Source: DATFVJ01 sp963851085 | GTDB lineage: Bacteria; Actinomycetota; Actinomycetes; Streptosporangiales; Streptosporangiaceae | Length of the DNA: 64,000 nt | NCBI GenBank assembly: GCA_963851085.1 | Contig: CAWKNX010000005.1 | Coordinates: forward strand, 186,001 to 250,000 | Reading direction: 5' to 3' | Part shown: piece after piece, positions 35,901 through 43,736 of the stretch | How the letters are laid out: each line of letters starts with the position of its first letter | How positions within the stretch are numbered: the stretch's first letter is position 1 | Notes under the pieces: model-generated | Database searches by the model: none | The model's input: only the letters and a program-made list of their open reading frames with translations | Told to the model about the DNA's origin: nothing | Program-made: the position numbers and the translations under genes

Positions 35901-36485
35901 ATGATCCAGGGCAAGGCGAAGGTCGCATTGCAGGAACACTGCCCGGTCGGCGAGCTGCTCGGGCCTGACAAAGAGAGCGCGCACCTGGAGTACAAGTCGT
36001 CGCTGCGGACAAGGAGTGGCGCTGGGGGGGTGTACAAACCGCTGGAGACAGCGGCGCTGAAGACGATCGCCGCGTTCGCCAACAGCCGCGACGGCGGGAC
36101 GCTGCTGATCGGTGTGACCGACGACGGCTCGGTATGCGGGCTCGGGGGAGACTACGCGTCGCTGCGCAAAACTGGCAAAGATGACCGTGACCTGTTCCAG
36201 TTGCACCTGGTCAACATTGTCACCGCAGCCATGGGCGGGGCTGCCGCCGCGCTGTTGTCGGCGCAGTTCCACCGGGTCGACGGCGGTGACGTCTGCCGCG
36301 TCCATGTCCGCCCGTCCGCCGTGCCCGTCGATGCCAGTGTCACCGTGGACGTCAAGGGCCAGTTCGTAAAGAAGGCGGCGTTCTTCGTGCGCGCAGGCAA
36401 CAGCACGCTCGCGCTTGACGCTGCAGAAAAAGACAAGTACATCCGCGACCGCTGGCCAGGTACCTCGCCAGGAGTGGGGGCTTAG
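32952..36485 (+). CDS. hsdR: Type I restriction subunit HsdR with C-terminal AlbA_2 domain
   Basis: A 1177-residue motor-nuclease. The N-terminal nuclease site is LDLALFVNGLPVATAEVKNP (E and K near residues 152-154). The helicase has HSAGSGKSNT (near 298), DEAH (near 406) and FAFTATPKG. From about residue 1000 a Schlafen-type AlbA_2 domain follows (SAHLEYKSSL, LKTIAAFANSRDGGTLLIGV). Intact type I enzymes cut DNA distant from an HsdS-defined site. Here hsdS is a remnant and hsdM is absent, so the protein may be orphaned or use partners elsewhere. GTG 32952 is preceded by AGGAG. An in-frame upstream extension overlaps the toxin gene and is not used. Confidence 0.87.
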   Translation: MRLDEFAFETEIAGWLVERAGYTEGALAHFDAERGIDTAELFAFIGATQIEAWNRLIMLHGGDPDTAQRAFGDRLAKELDSRGTVDVLRRGVVDLGVTIQLAYFRPAHGLTLELVKRYEANRLTVTRQLRYETTSGKALDLALFVNGLPVATAEVKNPLTGQHVEHAKAQYRTDRDAGNVTLARRAVVHFAVDPEQVAMTTRLAGQKTRFLPFNRGHDHGAGNPPVPDGHRTAYLWRDVWSRDNWLELLQRFVHVEKPPRESRQPPLVIFPRYHQWDAVRLLEAAARAEGAGNDYLVEHSAGSGKSNTIAWLAHRLSSVHDADDNPVFDKVVVITDRRVLDKQLQDTIYQFDHAHGVVEKIDEDSVQLADALAGAQARIIITTLQKFPVVMKQGVSLTDRRYAVIVDEAHSSQTGESAKDLKIVLGAGPRSASAVEEQLRAAEAADASVKDQSEDPVAEALAAAVRARSRQRNISFFAFTATPKGRTLEQFGRINPATGMHEAFHLYTMRQAIEEGFILDVLASYVTYQTYWNIEKAVAEDPAYDASKAKAAIARFVSLHEHNLAQKAEIIIEHFRRHVRHKIGGCAKAMVVTASRLHAVRYQQALTKYCHDHGYDIGVLVAFSGTVLPGIEDWTEANMNGFPESQTAERFAEEGSHILVVAEKYQTGFDQPLLYAMYVDKTLTDLAAVQTLSRLNRICDGKDGTFVLDFRNDADEIRRSFAPWYTATIAPPTDPNLLYDTRHALDPYGVLLPDEMERAVALLVASDTPGRHGRVHAALTPSIDRFHDLDSDMQDAFRDALGRFIRTYAFLSQVVSFMDTKLEGDYLFCKAISAFIRQAGDAGLDLGTEVELTHLRTERTFAGSLALDATHGEVTTIFSGAGSQHRPDEEPLSKIIASLNARFGTSFEERDLVGFFGTAAGKLADSPAIQQAAAVNTPENFKLVLAKAFAEQVVAQMGINEDLALKFIDDEVMREDLIRYYLPMIQGKAKVALQEHCPVGELLGPDKESAHLEYKSSLRTRSGAGGVYKPLETAALKTIAAFANSRDGGTLLIGVTDDGSVCGLGGDYASLRKTGKDDRDLFQLHLVNIVTAAMGGAAAALLSAQFHRVDGGDVCRVHVRPSAVPVDASVTVDVKGQFVKKAAFFVRAGNSTLALDAAEKDKYIRDRWPGTSPGVGA

Positions 36486-36691
36486 GGAGGAAGCGGCCGT
36501 GAGCGCTTCACTCGGTGGATGAAGGCGGCCCATTCGGCCGACGTGAAGATCAACTTGGGGCCGTCGGGGTCCTTGGAGTCGCGGACAGCGACCATCCCGG
36601 GGACGTTGGCTGCGATCTGGACGCACTGTCCCTCGCCGCTGCTGTGGCTGCTCTTGCGCCAATCGGCACTAGAGAGATCCACATCGTGCAC
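36482..36691 (-). CDS. DUF397 protein
   Basis: A 69-residue DUF397 protein (WRKSSHSSGEGQCVQIA, VAVRDSKDPDGPKLIFTSAEWAAFI). In actinomycetes these small proteins are nearly always next to an XRE-DUF5753 regulator, as here, and take part in developmental or antibiotic regulation. It starts 17 bp after the XRE gene, so they share an operon, and its end overlaps the convergent hsdR stop. Confidence 0.88.
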   Translation of the reverse strand: MHDVDLSSADWRKSSHSSGEGQCVQIAANVPGMVAVRDSKDPDGPKLIFTSAEWAAFIHRVKRSRPLPP

Positions 36692-36708
36692 GCCACGCCT
36701 CCTCGACC

Positions 36709-37566
36709 TTACATCTCCGCTACGAACGACGCGACCAGCGATCTGGACGCATCAGGGCTCGCGGCCACTGCACGGAGATGCTCGAAGATGAGTGTATACC
36801 GGCGAATATCGCTCTCCTCTTCCAAGAAAAGGTCGCCGGCCATGCTGTCGATGTAGACGACGTCGGGGATGGCCGGCTCGCCGAACTGCATGAGGACGAA
36901 CGAGCCCGGCATGCCAGCGTGGGCGCCGACATCGAACGGGATCACCTGAATCGTGACGTTCGGCAGTTCCGCGGCGTCGAGAAGGTGGCCAAGCTGCGCC
37001 CGAATCACATCGGACCCTCCGACGTGCCGTCGGAGTGCAGCTTCGTCCATGATGACCCACAGTTCGAGCGGGTTGTCGTTGCGCAGAACGTCTTGGCGCT
37101 CCATGCGCACTTCGACGCGGCGTTCGACCTCGTCACGGTTGGCCATAGGCAGGACGCCGCGGATCACTGCACGTGCGTAGTCCTCCGTCTGGAGCAGTCC
37201 TGGCACGAACAGCGACTCGTAGTTCGAAATGCTGCGCGCTTCGCCCTCGAAGCCGATGTAGGTGGTGTATTGCTCGGCAAGCTCTGACTGGTAGGCATGC
37301 AGCCAGCCGCGCTGGCGCGCGTCGCGTAGCAGCGCGAGAAGTTCCGACTGCTGAGCCGCCTCCACGCCGTAGAGATCGAGCAGCGTCCGAAGCGTTCTGG
37401 TCTGCGGTCGCACTCTCGCGTGCTCGATGCGGTAAAGCGTCGCCACGTTGATCCCGGTGCGTTCAACGACCACATCCCGCGTCAACCCCGACGCATTGCG
37501 CAATGTCCGCAGCTCCGCCGCCAGGCGGCGGAGCCGAACGGTAGGCGTCTGGCGTTTGCCTGGCAT
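36709..37566 (-). CDS. XRE-family regulator with DUF5753 domain
   Basis: A 285-residue protein with an N-terminal HTH (residues 12-70; LRTLRNASGLTRDVVVER) and a DUF5753 effector domain (FVPGLLQTEDYARAVIRG, VIPFDVGAHAGMPGSFVLM). It belongs with DUF397 and the divergent HATPase protein in a set seen many times in Streptomyces-type genomes. Palindromic ATGC/GCAT sites in the divergent region (37589-37651) are likely operators. Confidence 0.88.
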   Translation of the reverse strand: MPGKRQTPTVRLRRLAAELRTLRNASGLTRDVVVERTGINVATLYRIEHARVRPQTRTLRTLLDLYGVEAAQQSELLALLRDARQRGWLHAYQSELAEQYTTYIGFEGEARSISNYESLFVPGLLQTEDYARAVIRGVLPMANRDEVERRVEVRMERQDVLRNDNPLELWVIMDEAALRRHVGGSDVIRAQLGHLLDAAELPNVTIQVIPFDVGAHAGMPGSFVLMQFGEPAIPDVVYIDSMAGDLFLEEESDIRRYTLIFEHLRAVAASPDASRSLVASFVAEM

Positions 37567-37588
37567 CTGTCCCCGCTAACATTCCTAG

Positions 37589-37651
37589 ATGCTTATGCAT
37601 CGTTGCATTTTCAGTCTGGCAGGAGCATTATTTACTTACACAGCGTTGCAT
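37589..37651. promoter_or_regulatory. Divergent operator candidates for the XRE regulator
   Basis: Overlapping palindromes ATGC-TTAT-GCAT (37589-37600) and ATGCA-TCGT-TGCAT (37595-37608), plus another GTTGCATAGA near 37645, lie between the XRE and HATPase genes in an A/T-rich patch. They are good candidates for binding by the XRE protein. Confidence 0.45.
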
Positions 37652-37726
37652 AGATCTAACCCGCAGGTGGCGGAACCAGTCACGAGTCGGTCACCTTCGG
37701 GATCGAACCTCGGCGAGGAGAGGCGC

Positions 37727-38224
37727 GTGAGTGGCGGTATCGGCACTGTGTTCCCGGCACGTGGTGAGCCGGTGACTGGTCGGGAGTGGCCCTTACAGAG
37801 TTACCTGGAGCTTGGGGCGCTGCCCACGGCCGTGAGCTGTGCGCGGCTGCACGCCAGGAACGTGTTGTGGGAGTGGCGCATGTCGGCGCTCGCCGACACG
37901 GTCGAGCTGCTCGTCTCCGAGCTCGTCAGCAACGCCGTCGTGGCCTCAGGCCGTGCGTCGAAGGGTGCGGTCGGCGGTCAGGACGAGCGGCAGGGGGCAG
38001 CGGGAATCCCGTCGGTGCGCTTCTGGCTGACTTCCGACCGGCGCACCGTGCTGATTCAGGTCTGGGACACCGACCAGCGGATGCCGGTGCGGCAGAACCC
38101 CGAACCGATGGCGGAGGGCGGCCGGGGCCTCATGCTCGTTGACCAGCTCAGCACAGACTGGGGTTCATATGTGCTCGCTGGGCTCAGCGGCAAGATTGTC
38201 TGGGCCACCGCAGCGGCGTCGTGA
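37727..38224 (+). CDS. HATPase_c (anti-sigma factor-like) protein
   Basis: A 165-residue histidine-kinase-like ATPase with no kinase dimer domain. The N box is ELLVSELVSNAVVAS and the G box EGGRGLMLVDQLSTDWG. Such proteins act as anti-sigma factors or partner with DUF397/XRE. The start GTG 37727 has GAGGAG upstream. It is divergent from the XRE gene and convergent with the muramidase gene. Confidence 0.86.
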   Translation: MSGGIGTVFPARGEPVTGREWPLQSYLELGALPTAVSCARLHARNVLWEWRMSALADTVELLVSELVSNAVVASGRASKGAVGGQDERQGAAGIPSVRFWLTSDRRTVLIQVWDTDQRMPVRQNPEPMAEGGRGLMLVDQLSTDWGSYVLAGLSGKIVWATAAAS

Positions 38225-38261
38225 CCATGCGGCAATGGCCGCCGGCAGTAGGCCGGACAGG

Positions 38262-40253
38262 TCAGAAGAGCGCGCCGCCCATGTTCGACGCAGCCGACCA
38301 GCGACCGCCCTTGGGCAGCCGGACCTCGTTCAGATGGCCGTTCGTGCCGCGCGCATATACCCGGATGGTGCCGCCATGGTCCTGCGCGGCGGCGGGCACG
38401 CCGGTGACGCTGCCACCCAGCCTGGTCCAGCCTGACCAGGAACCGCGCGGTGGCAGGTCCCGGGCGTACAAGGCACCGTTCGTCCCAACCCCGAAGACCC
38501 AGACGTATCCATTGGAAACGACGGTGGCCGTGGGGTCGCCGGGCAAGATCCCGCCCATGTTCGCAAATGCCGACCAGCGGCCGCCCTTGGGCAGCCGGAT
38601 CTCGTAAAGATGCTGGTTGGCGCCGCGCACGTACACCCTGACGGTGCCGGCCTGATCCTGCGTCACGGCGGGCACGCCGATGACGCTGCCGCCCAGGCTG
38701 GTCCAGCCTGACCAGGAACCGCCCGGTGGCAGGTCCCGAGCGTATAGGGCACCGTTCGACCCGACCGCGAAGATCCAGACGTATCCATTGGAAACGACGG
38801 TGGCCGTGGGGTCGCCGGGCAAGATCCCGCCCATGTTCGCAAATGCCGACCAGCGGCCGCCCTTGGGCAGCCGGATCTCGTAAAGATGCTGGTTGACGCC
38901 GCGCACGTACACCCTGACGGTGCCGGCATGATCTTGTACGGCGGCGGGCACGCCCTGTAGGCCCCCACTGGGGGCGCCGAGATCCTTCCATCCCGACCAG
39001 GTGCTGCCGGTCAGGGTGTCGGCAGCCAGATGCCCCCCAGTCCCGACCGCGAACAGGTCGACGCCGCCAGTGGAGGTGGCGAGCGCGGCCACGTTTGTCG
39101 GCAACGTCCCGCCCAATTTCGCGAACCCCGACCAGCTGCCGTTTGGCTTCAGGACGTTCTCGTATGCGCTGCGGGCCGTTCCGCGCACGTACACCCGCAC
39201 CGTCCCTGCCGCCCCGGCCGTCCCGGCGACGACAGGATTCGACCCGGCGCCTACGGCGAGTCGCTGCAACCCGTCGATGTCACCGTTGAAGACGTCCTGG
39301 TCGCCTGGGAAGGGGCCGGAGGTGGCGTTCTGCCAGATGGTGTAGGCGGGCCAGCCGGCGGGCAGCCTGCCAGCGGAGCCGCAGTAGCACGCGATCCAAA
39401 GCGGCGACTGGGCGGCGAAACCGCCGTAGTTGCCTGTGCAGGTGGTCCACCAGTCAGTGGTGCTGTAGATGAGCGGCCAGCGTGCTGTGCGGGCCCGGTA
39501 CTCACCGAGGAAACTGCTGACCCACGCTCGCATTGCGCCCCAGCTCAGCCCGTAGCACTCCGCGCCGTATGGGTTGTATTCGATATCCAGCGCCCCGGGT
39601 AGGGTCTGACCGTCAGCCGACCAGCCGCCCCCGTTGCTGATGAAGTAGTCGGCCTGGGCGGCGCCGCTGCTGCGGTCCGGAAGCGCGAAGTGGTAGGCCC
39701 CGCGGATCAGCCCGGCCTTGTAGGACCCGGCGTACTGGGCGCTGAAGTTCGGGCTGAGATAACCGGTTCCCTCGGTGGCTTTCATGTAGGCAAACCGCGC
39801 GCCGCGGGCACTCGTCGCGCCCCAGGCGATGTTCGGCTGGTAGGCGCTGACGTCAAGGCCAAGCGGCGCAGCCTGCCCAGCGGCCGGGCTCAGCGCAGTC
39901 CTGCGGTGATGGCCAAGTCGCTCCAGGCCCGCGCCCGCGTGGTCCGCGCCCGGATGGGTGACCGGGCCGCTGACGCGCGTCGGCCCCATGCCGCGGTGGT
40001 CGCGCCAATCCCACACCGACGGCGCGGCCGTAGGCCCGGCGGCGCTGCTCGGTGGCGGTACCAGCACCGGGCCGCCGGGTTGTGCCGCGGCATGCCCGCC
40101 GGACACCAGGGCGGAGGCTTGGCGGCTGCCGGGAGCGGCGGTCACATTGCCGCCAACGACAAAGGCAGCCGCGGCCACGGCAGCGACAGCCGTCACGACC
40201 GCAGCGCGGCGCCAACGCCAGGCCATGCACCGGTACAGCACCGATCTGATCAA
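38262..40253 (-). CDS. Secreted GH25 muramidase with beta-propeller-type repeats
   Basis: About 663 residues from TTG 40253, which has a strong GAGGAGG four bases upstream (a GTG-type start at 40298 is possible). A signal/anchor helix lies at about 12-35. A GH25 lysozyme domain follows (about 130-335; PLGLDVSAYQPNIAW, ALDIEYNPYG with the acidic pair, YSTTDWW). Four or five repeats of ~65 residues follow (NQHLYEIRLPKGGRWSAFAN), like tectonin/PLL-type propeller blades. Two neighbouring repeat pairs are almost identical in DNA (about 38500-38640 and 38770-38910). It probably cuts peptidoglycan outside the cell and binds a carbohydrate with the repeats. Confidence 0.82.
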   Translation of the reverse strand: MIRSVLYRCMAWRWRRAAVVTAVAAVAAAAFVVGGNVTAAPGSRQASALVSGGHAAAQPGGPVLVPPPSSAAGPTAAPSVWDWRDHRGMGPTRVSGPVTHPGADHAGAGLERLGHHRRTALSPAAGQAAPLGLDVSAYQPNIAWGATSARGARFAYMKATEGTGYLSPNFSAQYAGSYKAGLIRGAYHFALPDRSSGAAQADYFISNGGGWSADGQTLPGALDIEYNPYGAECYGLSWGAMRAWVSSFLGEYRARTARWPLIYSTTDWWTTCTGNYGGFAAQSPLWIACYCGSAGRLPAGWPAYTIWQNATSGPFPGDQDVFNGDIDGLQRLAVGAGSNPVVAGTAGAAGTVRVYVRGTARSAYENVLKPNGSWSGFAKLGGTLPTNVAALATSTGGVDLFAVGTGGHLAADTLTGSTWSGWKDLGAPSGGLQGVPAAVQDHAGTVRVYVRGVNQHLYEIRLPKGGRWSAFANMGGILPGDPTATVVSNGYVWIFAVGSNGALYARDLPPGGSWSGWTSLGGSVIGVPAVTQDQAGTVRVYVRGANQHLYEIRLPKGGRWSAFANMGGILPGDPTATVVSNGYVWVFGVGTNGALYARDLPPRGSWSGWTRLGGSVTGVPAAAQDHGGTIRVYARGTNGHLNEVRLPKGGRWSAASNMGGALF

Positions 40254-41112
40254 CGATCCTCCTCGCGCAGCCACGCCCGCTCCCGGCACGAGGTCCACAG
40301 CAGGGTCCCGTCCCGTACCGGGAGCCTGAGTGGAGTCAGCCGTCCCGCGGCACCACGCCCCCGGTCGATCCTCAGCGCGGCCGGGTAGGAGAGCCCGTCA
40401 TGTCACTCACCACAGCCACCTGCCGAACATGGACCGCCGCCGCAGCCGGGTGCTGGCACCTGGCTGTCGGTTCAGGGCGTTGGAGACGCTAGCGACGGCA
40501 CTGCGGCCGTTGCGCGCCAAAACGGATAACACTCACGTTTAAGACCAGAGTGGCTCGCCTCCAGGACATATCGACCTATCCTCGACGGTCGACATCCCGG
40601 CAGGGGCCACCCTGCCAGCGGCGATCCTGTGGCCTACGGCCCAAAACGGCACTTTCGGGCCAGCGCACCGCTGTCTCACGGGTTCTGCCCAGCACTTCGA
40701 CCACAGCTCCGGCCAGCGGACGTTCGGCCGGTCTCCCGGCCGGTTCCGTCAGCGTCACGGGCGGATGCAGTTGGTGTTCACGTCCTGGAGAGCCGGCCAG
40801 CAGATCCGCGTCGGCAGGGAGCGGCTGAACGGCGGGTCGGCCGGCCGCGCGGGCGGGCAAGCAGTGCCGTCGGGCAGGGCGAAGGGCGCGCCGGAGGGAT
40901 CGGCGCGCTGGGCCAGGCGGCCGACACCCCTCAAGGGTCCACGTCAGCACTGGGGCCGGCCGGAGCGGCCGGTGGTGCGGGTGGTCAGGCGGCGCTGGCG
41001 AGCAGGGCGAACGGCGCGCCGGAGGGATCGACGAGCTGGGCCGAGCGGCCGGCACCCGCCAGGTCCACGCCGGTGACGGGGGCCGGCCGGAGCGGCCGGG
41101 TGGTGCGGGTGG
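40254..41112. other. Gene-poor stretch ending in duplicated VOC gene tails
   Basis: Between the muramidase and the VOC gene no complete gene is supported. Positions ~40858-41112 carry two degenerate tandem copies of the 3' end of the VOC gene; the remainder shows only G/C-rich DNA. Confidence 0.5.
40858..41112 (-). repeat. Two extra tandem copies of the VOC gene 3' end
   Basis: Downstream of the VOC stop, the minus strand reads GRSAQLVDPSGAPFALLAS and a stop (about 40985-41060), then GRLAQRADPSGAPFALPDG (about 40860-40935). Both mirror the real gene end GRMAQVVDPFGAPFALITS. The period is about 128 bp. The copies are diverged, so the duplication is old. Confidence 0.75.
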
Positions 41113-41895
41113 TCAGGCGGCGCTGGTGATCAGGGCGAACGGCGCTCCGAAGGGATCGACGACCTGGGCCATGCGGCCGACACCCTCGACGTCCTCTGGC
41201 GGCATGAGCACGGTGGCCCCCCGTTCGGCGGCCTTGGCGACAATGGCGTCGCAGTCGGTCACCTCGAAATACGGCTGCCAGCGCGGCTTCATGCCGGCGC
41301 CGAGCATCTCGTCATTCATCCCCATGATCCCGCCCTGGTCGGTCCCGTCTTCGCCGCCGGACGGGCGAACGACCGTGTACGTGAAACCGCCCATCGGCAC
41401 GTCCTGAGCGGCCCAGTCGAATACCGCTTGGTAGAAGGCCTTTGCGCCGCCCGGGTCGGTGGTGTACAGCTCCGTCCAGCACAGCGTGTTGGGGTCGTTG
41501 ACGGCGTCCAGGCCCTTGGTCTCACCTGGCTGCCAGACGGCGAACTGGGCGCCTGTGGGGTCGCTGAAGCCAGCCATCCGGCCCTGGTTGAAGACGTCGA
41601 ATGGCCCGAAGCGGACGGTACCGTCGGCCTGCTCGACCGCCTTGGCGGTGGCGTCCGCGTCGAACGTGTGGAAGTACAGCGTCCAGGCCGGACTCGCCCC
41701 CTCCTCGGTGAGCGGGCCTGCGGCGGCGACGGTCTTACCGCCGAGTGTGAACATGCCATAGCCCCCACCTTCGGGTCCTGCGGACTGGAACTCCCAGCCG
41801 AAGAGGGCACCGTAGAAGGCGGCTGAGGCATCGACGTCGGGTGTGCCGAGGTCGAGCCAGACGGGGGCTCCGGGTACGTAATTGGTCGTCAGCAT
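41113..41895 (-). CDS. VOC (glyoxalase/bleomycin-resistance) family protein, two-domain
   Basis: A 260-residue protein with two VOC modules (residues ~8-118 and ~135-258; VWLDLGTPDVDASAAFYGALFGWE; CWTELYTTDPGGAKAFYQAVF). Each ends with a FxxPxGA(Q/P)FA strand. These proteins bind metals or small ligands; many are annotated as hydroxylase or antibiotic-binding proteins in Streptomyces. Substrate unknown. The 3' end is duplicated twice downstream. Confidence 0.85.
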   Translation of the reverse strand: MLTTNYVPGAPVWLDLGTPDVDASAAFYGALFGWEFQSAGPEGGGYGMFTLGGKTVAAAGPLTEEGASPAWTLYFHTFDADATAKAVEQADGTVRFGPFDVFNQGRMAGFSDPTGAQFAVWQPGETKGLDAVNDPNTLCWTELYTTDPGGAKAFYQAVFDWAAQDVPMGGFTYTVVRPSGGEDGTDQGGIMGMNDEMLGAGMKPRWQPYFEVTDCDAIVAKAAERGATVLMPPEDVEGVGRMAQVVDPFGAPFALITSAA

Positions 41896-42435
41896 GGTGT
41901 TGATCCTCCGATGCGTTCGTTTGCACGGCAGTCCGCGCGACCAGGGCGAACGGGCAGCACCTCATGGCCGAATCCAGCATGGCAGGGCCCTCTGACAAAA
42001 CAGCCTGGCGCTGAGTCACTGCTGGCAGGTCAGTGCTGGCCGGGCAGCGCTGGCCAGTCGCTCCTCGCCGGTCAGTACTGGCGGTCGGTGCTGGCGGGGG
42101 TGTCCATACGAGTCGGCGCCCATTCGGGCGGCCATGACCGTACGATGGGACGGCGCGCAGCCCGCGGCGCCTTCTTCCTTGGTACCCGGGCAGCAGCGGG
42201 ATCTGCGCACCCGCTGTCCCAGCGCGTCATGGCCTGACCGCGCGCCGCGGTCCGGCTCAGGATGTGTTGGCCAAGATGTGTTGGCCAGGCTGTGTTGCCG
42301 TCTCCATCTGTGCACGTACCGAGGAGGTGAGACCCATTACCGCCAGACCAGGCCGGGTGCTCTCACTTCACGGCCGTGCGGTCCGCCCGGCATAGGTGAC
42401 CGAGAGAGCGCCCATCGGAATCCCGAAAGGCTGCC
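41896..42435. other. Non-coding stretch with short CTGGC repeats
   Basis: No gene is supported. Around 42020-42095 irregular repeats of CAGTGCTGGC / CAGTACTGGC type occur, and TGTGTTGGCCA-type repeats near 42262-42295. The last part is the leader of the methyltransferase gene. Confidence 0.45.
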
Positions 42436-43359
42436 ATGCCGGTTTCCCCGTCACCTCGCCCTCGATCCGCCATCGTCACCAGACTCCGCGCCGCCGGCTG
42501 TGTTTTCGCTGAGGACGAGGCGCAGTTGCTCATCGCCGCGGCACAGACGCCTGCGGAGCTCGCCGCCATGGTGGACCGGCGCGCCGCCGGCCTGCCCCTC
42601 GAACACGTTCTCGGCTGGGCGGAGTTCTGCGGCCTGCGGATAGCCGTGGACCCCGGAGTCTTCGTGCCCCGCCGCCGCACCGAGTTCCTCGTCCGCCAGG
42701 CCGCCGCGCTCGCCGGCCAGGCGGCCAGCCCCGCCGATCGGGCCGACGTCGCCCGCCAGGCGCGAAACCCCGGCGATGAGGCCGCCGCCCGCGCGGCCAC
42801 CAGCCCTTCCGGCCAGGTCCTCGCGCGGCCACGGGCTGTCGTCGTCGACCTGTGCTGCGGCTCGGGCGCGGTGGGCGCCGCACTGGTCACGGCCCTGGAC
42901 CGGGTCGAGCTGTACGCCGTCGATATCGACCCTGCTGCGGTACGGTGCGCCCGCCGCAACGTCGCCGCCGCCGGCGGTCAGGTGTACGAAGGCGATCTTT
43001 ACGAGCCGTTGCCCGCCACGCTGCGTGGCCGCGTCGAAGTCCTGGTAGCCAACGCACCCTACGTACCCACTGAGGAGGTCGGGCTGCTGCCCCCGGAGGC
43101 CCGCGAACACGAGCCGCGGGTGGCGCTCGATGGTGGCGCTGGCGGGCTTGACATTCTGCGGCGGGTGACCGTCGTGGCGCCACTGTGGCTGGCACCCGGC
43201 GGCCACCTGCTGGTCGAGACGAGTGAACGCCAAGCGCCGCTGATCGTCGAAACCGTCGCGTGCACCGGGCTGAACCCACGGGTGGTCAGTTCCGACGAGC
43301 TGAACGCCACCGTGGTCATCGGCGCCATGCCAGCACTCAAGAGTGGACCCGGCGGCTAG
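42436..43359 (+). CDS. Putative protein N5-glutamine methyltransferase (PrmC-related)
   Basis: A 307-residue PrmC/HemK-like protein. The N-terminal helical part is followed by FCGLRIAVDPGVFVPRRRTEFLV, the SAM motif VVDLCCGSGAVGAAL (near residue 135) and VANAPYVPTEEV. The catalytic NPPY is NAPY here, which is characteristic of the PrmC-related branch rather than PrmC itself. The exact target is unknown. An Ala/Arg-rich insert (about 97-125) is specific to this copy. Confidence 0.82.
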   Translation: MPVSPSPRPRSAIVTRLRAAGCVFAEDEAQLLIAAAQTPAELAAMVDRRAAGLPLEHVLGWAEFCGLRIAVDPGVFVPRRRTEFLVRQAAALAGQAASPADRADVARQARNPGDEAAARAATSPSGQVLARPRAVVVDLCCGSGAVGAALVTALDRVELYAVDIDPAAVRCARRNVAAAGGQVYEGDLYEPLPATLRGRVEVLVANAPYVPTEEVGLLPPEAREHEPRVALDGGAGGLDILRRVTVVAPLWLAPGGHLLVETSERQAPLIVETVACTGLNPRVVSSDELNATVVIGAMPALKSGPGG

Positions 43360-43370
43360 CCAGCTGGGCT

Positions 43371-43671
43371 TTCATGATCGCGGTAACTTTTCCGCACATA
43401 GGGCGCGCCCAGAAATAACTCGCTGTTTTCGGCTCTAGGCCTCGTTGCCGTGGTACGGCCGCTACCGGCCGCCCCCGCTCACCTGACTCCGCATCAACTG
43501 CCTCATCAGCCTCACCAACCCCATCCCCCCCGAGTCAGTCCCGCTCCGCTACCCCATCAATGGCCCATTTGATGGGGTAAGACCAGCGATCCGGCTGGCC
43601 GCTGCGAAGATCAAATCCGCGTGTTAATCATCTGCGGGCCCATACCGCCGAGAAGTTACCGCGATCATGAG
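43371..43671. mobile_element. Non-autonomous ~300-bp derivative of the IS
   Basis: The left arm TTCATGATCGCGGTAAC (43371-43387) and the right end (43641-43670) match the ends of the IS at 54563-56442; about 30 right-end bases are nearly identical, including CATACCGCCGAGAAG. The interior has no transposase sequence but carries a copy of the 27-bp palindrome. It fills most of the 377-bp gap between two genes. Confidence 0.7.
43551..43578. repeat. Dispersed palindrome, copy 3 (28 bp)
   Basis: Arms ACCCCATCAATGG and CCATTTGATGGGGT flank the centre. It is a variant of the 27-bp palindrome at 10926, with ATCAA replacing AGCGA, and the compensating change in the other arm preserves pairing. Confidence 0.65.
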
Positions 43672-43736
43672 ACATGAGGCTATGAGGCGATGACGCTGGG
43701 TGCGGGGGGGCAGCAGGATGCGGCCGGCGCGCGTCC

